NCBI GenBank assembly: GCA_933228675.1
Contig: OW121740.1
Location: forward strand, 133,762,440-133,826,439
Length of the DNA stretch: 64,000 nucleotides
Source of the DNA: Stomorhina lunata
Lineage: Eukaryota > Arthropoda > Insecta > Diptera > Rhiniidae
Direction: 5' to 3'
The notes under the pieces were generated by a model. That model was given only the letters and a program-made list of their open reading frames with translations, was not told the DNA's origin and did not search any database. A program made the translations under genes and the position numbers. Positions within the stretch are counted from its first letter, which is position 1, and every line of letters begins with the position of its first letter. Positions 57,905 to 64,000 of the stretch are shown here, piece after piece.

Positions 57905-59240
57905 TAGTACCTGGGCGACCGAGCTTTGCTCGGAGCTTAATGATAAGCATTTCGAGACAAATTTTAAAGTTTTCATATATTTCATTTTTTAAAGTACTTA
58001 CCAACTAAAATAAATTTAGAGATTATGTGTCATTTGATCAAGTGTCCTATCAACACATGATCAAATGCATAGTTAAATATGAATAATTTTGGAAATTGGT
58101 CATACCGACTTAGAAACCTCCGTCGACTCATGCGCAAGAACTTTTCTGAAGATCATAGCCTGATCGAATGCACAGTTTACGATTTAATTCATTTTGAGTA
58201 ATTTTTAGTGGAGCCACATGTAGGAAATTAGTCATACAAACTAAGAAGCCTTTGTCGGCTTATGCGTAACAACTTTACTAAAGATCATAGCATGATCAAA
58301 TGCACAGCTTACGATTTAATTATTTTTTAGTTATTTTCAGTAGCGCCACCTGTCGAAAATTTTTCATACCAACTAAAAGAACCTTCGTCGGCTCATGTGC
58401 AACAACTTTGCTAAAGATCATAGCCTGATCAAATGCACAGTTTACGATTTAGTTCATTTTGAGTAATTTTCAGTGCCGCCACCTGTCGGAAATTAGTGAT
58501 ACCAACTGAAAAAACTTCGTCGTCTCATGCGCAACAACTTTGGCTTAAGATTATTCCATGAGCATAACATATTTAAAAGCATAGTTTACTGTTCTATAAA
58601 GAACATACAGACAGAAACACATTCATTTGTTTAAAATTTATAACATTACCAAATTTTTCCCCTTTATTCCCCTAATTTCTAAAAAGTTACATACGCATAT
58701 TTGGTACTTGGTACCAATTGCATTCGGTACTTTTTATAAAAACGCAGTTAACATATTGTTCGTATTCATATTTCTTCATGAGGTGTTAAATTATCATTTT
58801 TTCCTTTTTTATCTATTTTGACCCCCGAAATCAAAAAAGTACCAAATACGTGTTCAATATTTTTCTTACATTTATTGATTGCATTACAAAATTCTTTTCG
58901 ATATTGTTTGTTTCAAAAGATAAGAGTGGCTTAAAAATGGTACAAAAAAACTATTTTCATCCCTTTTTACCCCTTATCGGGCATAGATTGAAAAAAGTAC
59001 CAAACACCTGTCTGCTTATTTTAACAGCTATTCAAAACATAATTTCAATTTTGTTTCTATGCCTATTACTTTAGTAGATATAGAATTTTCGAGTTTTTCC
59101 CCTTTTTACCCGTTAGAGGCAAAGGTTCCAAAAGTATCTTATTACTGTACATCAAAAAAGGTACCCACTGTCCAAATTTTATCAAAATCGTTAGAGCCGT
59201 ATATATATATACATACAATTATTGCTCGTTTAAGGATATA
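57905..59240. repeat. unclassified dispersed element with 130-bp tandem modules (family G)
   Basis: Opens with CTGGGCGA and the hairpin CCGAGCTTTGCTCGG (57919-57933). Then four to five diverged modules of about 132 bp follow: GATCATAGCCTGATC at 58151, 58283 and 58417, with GCGCCACCTGTCGGAAA and ACCTTCGTCGGCTCATG in each. From 58.63 kb AAAAAAGTACCAAATACGTG-type phrases recur, and it ends CAAATTTTATCAAAATCGTT, AGAGCCGTATATATA. Such tails occur in insect non-autonomous elements, but I cannot assign a superfamily. The 60-74 codon frames are not conserved between modules. Confidence 0.5.
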
Positions 59241-60223
59241 AGACTCGTATTCTAACAATTTTCTTTTTCCTTTGGAAATCGTGAAGTATTTGTGTCAATT
59301 AGAGTTTATGTATTTATTTTATTTAGTTCTACTTTATTTTTGTTTTTTTTTTCGATTTTATGTATCAGTTGCTGTTTATATACTTTTTTTTCAATTCAGC
59401 TTTTCTTCTTTCTGGCCTATTGGCAAGGTAGTTCAGTTCATTCTTTAACAAAATTTACCCGCTATTATTGTTAAATACTTAAGTTTTTTTTTTTTAAATT
59501 CGTTTGTCTAAATTTATGTATGTATTTTTTACTCATTCATTTAATTTAATACTTTGTAAACAAGTAGAAAAAAATCCGCTGAAAAAAATTAAACCAAATA
59601 CCACTTGCGGTTTTGGTGCAGAAAAAATACAAAATTTTTGTTTGTCATGTCATTGGATTCATTCTTTTGTATTTTAAAATAATTCAAGTGATATTTTTTA
59701 TTTTTGAAGCCAATATACAAAAGAATTTTGATCTGAAAAATGTATTGCAAATTCTATTTATGATAATATGATTATAAATCATATTATAAATTCAAGTATT
59801 TTAATGATATTTTTTGTTAAATATTTGCTTTGAAATAGTTGGTCTTATTAGTGGGTTTTAGTGGGGCCTACAATTGGCAAAAAAAATGGAATGACAAAAA
59901 TCAAATTTTTAATAACAATGTAAACCATAAAAAAAGAAGAATTCTTAAAAAAAATATTGAAAAATGTCTCTATTATAGAAATTGTTTACGACAAATAGCT
60001 GAAAACTTGTATTTCTATTTATACGGAGAGTGAACTGTTGTATGATTCATATGCTTTGCACTTGTTGCAATTTTAACATATTTCTTTATTTAATAGCCTC
60101 GCTTAAATAGATAACTTGATGCGTATAAAACTAGTTTAGCTTTGTTGTCCCTTGATAATACCATGATACATATTTTCGACTATCTGATAATACCAACTCC
60201 TCCTCAACATCGGCAGCATATGC
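59241..60223. other. AT-rich interval without recognised gene
   Basis: No gene supported; T-rich tracts dominate. A 64-codon plus frame at 59.84-60.03 kb lacks motifs. Confidence 0.45.
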
Positions 60224-60506
60224 TGATTCACAGTGGAATGGTTTAAAATAAAAATGAAATAAGTCCATAACTTCTAAACCGTTGGGCACATTTCATAGCA
60301 GAAGTTCTGGGGAGCTTAAGTATTGAACCTTTAAGGCCTAGATTTTACTGGGCGGTACAATCGGCTCCTAAAGTAGAGCACCTCAGACTCATAAATCACT
60401 TAAAACAATATATAAATGTCTTTTCTAAACCAACTTAAAATTGAAACTATATAACAAATATATAAGTCATTTGTACCATACTGCACCGATTTTTTACAGA
60501 TATCTG

Positions 60507-61847
60507 GGCCCTATTTCACTAAGCTACAAGTTAACAATTACAAGTGTTTTTGCCTGTAAAATTGTGAACTTGTAAATAATTGTGTTTCATTTAAATACAA
60601 TTACAAGTTTGTAGTTACAAGTGATTTTTACAATTCACAAGTTTACAAGTCATACTTCTACAAGTGGTTTTGTTTCACTATTCTAAATTTATAATTGTAC
60701 ACTTGTAGAATTGTAGAAAAAAAGCATAGGGTCGAAGAAGACTCTCAAAAAAAATTTTACAAGTTACAAGTGAATGATAAATTGAATTCAAATTTGGTTT
60801 TTAACAATTGTTTAATCAAAATTAGTTAAAATTAACACAAAATCAAATCAATATTAATTTGCATTTATTTATTTTGTTTGTTTTTATTTATGTAGTCCAT
60901 TACTTAGTGTACATTGATGAATTTAGTGTACTTTGACGAATTTTAATAGCCATGGTCACACTACCAAAAGAATTGTCTGTGCCAAATTTAATCAAATTAA
61001 ATCGACTCAGGAAGCAATTCTAAGTCTATTGGTATACTAAAAGTTCTTCTAAGATCATTATTTCTATGCGTTACATACATCAGCCCAAACTTATAATACC
61101 CTTTCCACCTATAGGGTATGAAAATATAATCATGTATGCAGAACAAGGGTCAATTATGTCCTTTACTCAAGGATATCTCAAAAAGCATATCTTCTATTTT
61201 CTTTATCACTCTCTAAAATGTGGATAATAGTGTAGACAACAAAATATGAAAAACAAAAAAATGGGCCCTTGGTGGATCGGAAAACAAAAAACTTTTTTCT
61301 ACAACAACTCATAACATTTCAGTTCTAATTTGAGGTTAAATTTTTTAATTAAAAGAACATAAAACTACAGGACATATGCTAAAATATGAGTCTAGTCTTA
61401 TATGTAAATAAATCTGAGAACCGTATCAAAAGTTATAGGCATATAGAGTGGATATGTTTCGGAAAAAATCTTGAAAAAAACGAACTTTGAACCGCCATAA
61501 AATCTAAACCAAAGCGAAATTATAAATTTTGAAGAAGTTTAAAATTGTCTAGCCCAGGGGAATATATATATACAAAATTTCATGAAAATCGTAGATATAT
61601 GATTCAGTACGAGTTCAACATTTTAAATTTCACTCCATATATGTATTTATCAAAATAATTTATTTTATTATAATTGTAGAAATTGTAATTTTAGAAGTTG
61701 TAATTGTAGAAATTGTAGTTTACAAGTCCAAAAAGCTACAATTGTTGTGAAAATTTTAATAAAACACAATTGAACAGCACTTGTAAGAATTAGACTTGTA
61801 ATTGTAACTTGTAAACTTGTAGAATTGTAGTTTAGTAAAATAGGGCC
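60507..61847. mobile_element. PIF/Harbinger-like non-autonomous element nested in the previous one
   Basis: Inverted ends share GGCCCTATTTYACTAARCTA and are flanked by the 3-bp direct repeat CTG (60504-60506 and 61848-61850). The pattern fits Harbinger elements, some of which duplicate CWG. Subterminal regions are dense in ACAAGT/ACTTGT and AATTGTAG motifs in opposite orientation at the two ends, like transposase-binding repeats. No transposase frame. A family A fragment lies inside. Confidence 0.65.
60931..61119 (+). mobile_element. mini-me-like element family A, copy 7 (3' fragment)
   Basis: From TTTGACGAATTTTAATAGCC through AATCGACTCAGGAAGC and TATTGGTATACTAAAAG to ACCCTTTCCACCTATAGGGT. 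The microsatellite part is deleted. Third level of the nest. Confidence 0.75.
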
Positions 61848-62003
61848 CTGATCTATATATAAACCGATTTTCTAGATTTAAAGTTTTAAAAAAATATTCA
61901 ACACTTCTGCCATATCCACATACATTTTTTTTTAATCCGCCCAACGGTTTAGAAGTTACGGACTTATTTCCATTCGATTTTTAAACCATCAGACTGTGCG
62001 ATT

Positions 62004-62171
62004 TTTTGTAGCCTTACATGTTCAACAGTAAAAGAAAAAGTACTCCGACTTTTGGAGCACCTCTGCTGATTAAGTATCTTGCTTAATATTAAAAGAAGAG
62101 TTATTGTAATAGTTGCAGTCATTCCAGGGACTTCGTTTAGGATCCTCATATATAGGATCCTCATATATTTT
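62004..62171. other. short unique interval
   Basis: Contains a small tandem repeat of ATCCTCATATATAGG at 62.14-62.17 kb. No gene. Confidence 0.4.
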
Positions 62172-62286
62172 TAAATTTAAAACATGTTCTGCTTATGTAA
62201 ACCAAAATTACTGTACCAAATTTGAAATCGGACCACACTTGACCATAGCTCCCATACAAACTCTTCTGTCAAAACGCACTTAAGAG
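62172..62286 (-). mobile_element. mini-me-like element family A, copy 9 (fragment)
   Basis: Minus-strand match to the family segment AGTGCGTTTT...GGGAGCTATGGTCAA...AAATTTGGTACAGT...CATAAGCAG, with both ends missing. Confidence 0.65.
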
Positions 62287-62317
62287 ATTGTGAGTCGATA
62301 TTTTACTTAGTGATTCA

Positions 62318-62656
62318 AAAAGAATGACTATTCGCATTTGATCCCAAATCTGTTACATTTAATTATTAATGTAACAGACCAATTTATTGATAAAAAGCCA
62401 AAAAATTCCTCGTCGCGTTTCGATGGTTGGTTAGGCCATCTCTTCAGGAGAATTTAGACAGATCGAAGAATTATGTTCATAAACCATAAGTAAAAGCGTA
62501 GATCATCGACTGAACAAAACACAAACAGTTTTCAGCTTTCATCTTCCTTCACTTCCCACATTCTTGCTGCAGCCGTCGGCTACTATATGAAGAATGCTGT
62601 GAAAAAACAGAGGTTTATTTTAAAAATAAGCTGAATGCATGCAGTTTTATTAAAAA
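62318..62656 (-). mobile_element. hammerhead-bearing repeat, family C copy 5
   Basis: Head AAAGAATGACTATTCGCATT, GATCCCAAATCTG, the TGTTACATT...AATGTAACA inverted repeat, hammerhead, GACAGATCGAAG, GCTGCAGCCGTCGGCTAC, then GAATGCATGCAGTTTTATTA where a family A element has inserted. A second head follows that insertion at 63.46 kb. Same order of parts as copy 3 at 48.8 kb. Confidence 0.75.
62403..62455 (-). ncRNA. hammerhead ribozyme motif with long stem I (copy H5)
   Basis: Minus strand: stem I AAATTCTC and GAGGAATTT (8 pairs with one bulge), CTGAAGA (position 7 may be any base), stem II GATGG-CCTAACCAA-CCATC, GAAA, CGC, GAC. Everything fits except the cleavage triplet, where the required U is A (GAC), so this copy should be uncleavable. 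Stem I complementarity supports the fold. Confidence 0.65.
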
Positions 62657-63443
62657 ACAAGTAAGAAAGTGCTATAGTCGGTCAAGCCCGACCATACGAT
62701 ACCCTTCACCACTAAGATCAAATGTGTTCTTTTTCCCGTATAAAGACAAATATTTGCAAAATTTTGCCATCATTAAACATATTCTCATAACTTATACATT
62801 TAAGCTGTTTCCGTCATTTGGACTTATATGAGAGCTAGGGTCAAATGTGGACCTATAATCTCGAAATTTGGAAAATTGATTACAGTTGTTACAAAAATTA
62901 TGTACGCAAAATATAAACTTAAAACTCTCATTACCTTCGGATTTACGAGCGTTTTAGTTAATTTTGTCCCATTTAGTGCGTTTTGAGAAAAGAGTGTGTA
63001 TGGGAGCTATGGTCAAATGTAAACCGATTTTATAGAAAATTGGTAAAGTGATTTAAGTTTACATGTGCAGTATCTGTTTTAAATTTCATGAAAAATATTG
63101 ATTTTTGTGGCCAATGTATCAATTCCGGGAAGTGGGACCTATGGGAGGTACCATAAATAATGGACCGATTTAGACGAATTTCAATAGTCATGGTCCCATT
63201 ATCAAAATAATGATCTGTGCCAAATTTCATCAAATTATCTTCAGAATTTCGACCTGTAGTTTGATTACAAGGTTAACATGGGGGTCCAGCCAGCCAGACG
63301 GACGAACATCGCTAAATCGACTCAGAAAGTGATTCTTAGCTTATTGGTATACTAAAAGATGGGTCTAAGACAAATATTTCTATGCGTTACATACATCAGC
63401 ACAAACTTATAACACCCTTTCCACCTATGGTGGTGAAGGTATA
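62657..63443 (+). mobile_element. mini-me-like element family A, copy 8 (full length)
   Basis: Starts ACAAGTAAGAAAGTGCTATA with the 5' hairpin GTCGGTCAAGCCCGAC and ends CCACCTATGGTGGTGAAGGT, ATA. Microsatellite seed CCAGCCAGCCAGACGGACG. It is inserted into the tail of family C copy 5. Confidence 0.88.
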
Positions 63444-63460
63444 GTAAAAAAATTATTAAA

Positions 63461-63595
63461 AAAGAATGACTATTCGCATTTGATCCCAAATCTGTTACAT
63501 TTATTTATTAATGTAACAGACCAATTTATTGATAAAAAGCCAAAAATTGTTTGCGGATAAACCAGGATGCGTTTCTATGGTTGATTAAGAAAAGT
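63461..63595 (-). mobile_element. hammerhead-bearing repeat, family C copy 6 (truncated)
   Basis: Starts with the same head as copy 5 (AAAGAATGACTATTCGCATT) and keeps the TGTTACATT...AATGTAACA inverted repeat. It breaks off after ATGCGTTTCTATGGTTGATT, in the middle of the ribozyme region. The shared AATGACTATTCGC head variant, absent from copy 3, shows copies 5 and 6 are one tandem unit. Confidence 0.7.
63565..63588 (-). ncRNA. half hammerhead motif (copy H6)
   Basis: Only the 3' half remains on the minus strand: AACCATAGAAACGCATCCTG (stem II 3' arm, GAAA, ATC triplet, start of stem I). Non-functional. Confidence 0.4.
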
Positions 63596-64000
63596 TTGTA
63601 CTTGAATCAGTGCCTTAGTTCCAAAAGAACTCGGTAATTATTACCATTAGGTAGTGCGGATCGTAAGATATATGAATACTTGTATTGTACAATTTAAAAA
63701 GTTTTATAAAACATTTGTCCCAACGTCTCACAAATACCAAAAGCAGCTTTGTAGAAGCATCATATACAGCGTGGCTGATGAAAACTGCTACAAAATAACG
63801 TAAAAACATTAAAAAAATTTATTATTTTTCAAATGAATTAGTAAAAATAAGTTACATAAATATTACAAAAAGTTATTGGAGTTTCCAAATGTAGCAAAAT
63901 TTATTTATCGAAAAAATAAGAACAAATGAACATGCACCAAATTTTATACAAACCGGAGATAGTGATGTTCAGTACATCTCCAAAAATTTTATTTATATGA
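63596..64000. other. AT-rich interval to the window end
   Basis: No gene supported; the 64-codon minus frame at 63.6-63.8 kb has no motif. Confidence 0.4.

Larger units (their letters stand above)
60229..61998. mobile_element. Transib-like terminal-inverted-repeat element (outer layer of a nest)
   Basis: Ends are inverted repeats: CACAGTGGAATGGTTTAAAA at the left and the complement of CACAGTCTGATGGTTTAAAA at the right. Both are followed by AAATAAGTCC(A/G)TAACTTC and TAAACCGTTGGGC, about 55 bp of similarity. Left CACAGTG fits the Transib consensus CACWRTG; the right end has one change. Flanks are TGATT (60224-60228) and CGATT (61999-62003), a 4/5 match to a 5-bp target duplication as expected for Transib. 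Without the nested element it would be about 430 bp and non-coding. The superfamily call rests on termini only. Confidence 0.5.

Overview
The window looks like non-coding, very AT-rich DNA from an insect, most likely a calyptrate (house-fly or blow-fly type) dipteran. I infer this from three things: 29-31 bp satellites built on TTTTCTATAGAAAA, a pattern I associate with such flies from memory; mini-me/DINE-1-like non-autonomous elements carrying GTCT/GTCC microsatellites; and mariner, LINE, hAT and Harbinger relics with 8-bp or 3-bp target duplications. I found no intact protein-coding gene, tRNA gene or CRISPR array. Every long open reading frame is either a stop-free satellite frame or too short and featureless to defend. 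The window could be a giant intron, an intergenic region or heterochromatin.

Layout. 1-2.5 kb: 31-bp satellite with higher-order repeats, abutting a mariner transposase relic. 3.2 kb: decayed hammerhead-ribozyme repeat. 3.9-6.5 kb: a mini-me-like element (family B) with a 355-bp TCTG/TCCG microsatellite and a tRNA-derived SINE nested in it between 14-bp target duplications. 7.9-10 kb: second 31-bp satellite. 11.2-13.9 kb: 12-bp satellite TCTATGTCTTAG. 15.5-17.5 kb: 29-bp satellite ending in a perfect 104-bp tandem duplication and a small 12-bp cluster. 18.7-20.8 kb: the same 12-bp satellite in inverted orientation. 22.4-23.8 kb: another 31-bp satellite holding a tandem pair of 270-bp units. 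24.3-25.7 kb: a mini-me-like (family A) copy, then a hAT element with perfect 8-bp target duplications. 27-30.9 kb: the largest and most homogeneous 31-bp array.

32-43 kb is a graveyard of dispersed elements: family A copies, a mariner with transposase remains, two LINE 3' ends (one split by a family A insertion, the other interrupted by a segment holding a hammerhead repeat) and another LINE tail. 44.2-46.4 and 47.5-50.1 kb hold one 30-bp satellite as an inverted pair, the right arm interrupted by a hammerhead element. 51.4-53.9 kb: second family B element, with a perfect 29-bp hairpin. 56-57 kb: a family A copy with a 131-bp inverted duplication. 57.8-59.2 kb: SINE-like head and a 130-bp tandem module. 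60.2-62.0 kb: a three-level nest (Transib-like, Harbinger-like, family A). 62.3-63.6 kb: a hammerhead element split by a family A element.

No genes cooperate here. The organising themes are palindromic minisatellites whose spacer differs from array to array, satellite arrays in inverted pairs able to give long dsRNA if transcribed through, and a small repeat family carrying hammerhead self-cleaving ribozyme motifs on the minus strand. The last is the best candidate for a functional, possibly undescribed, system.
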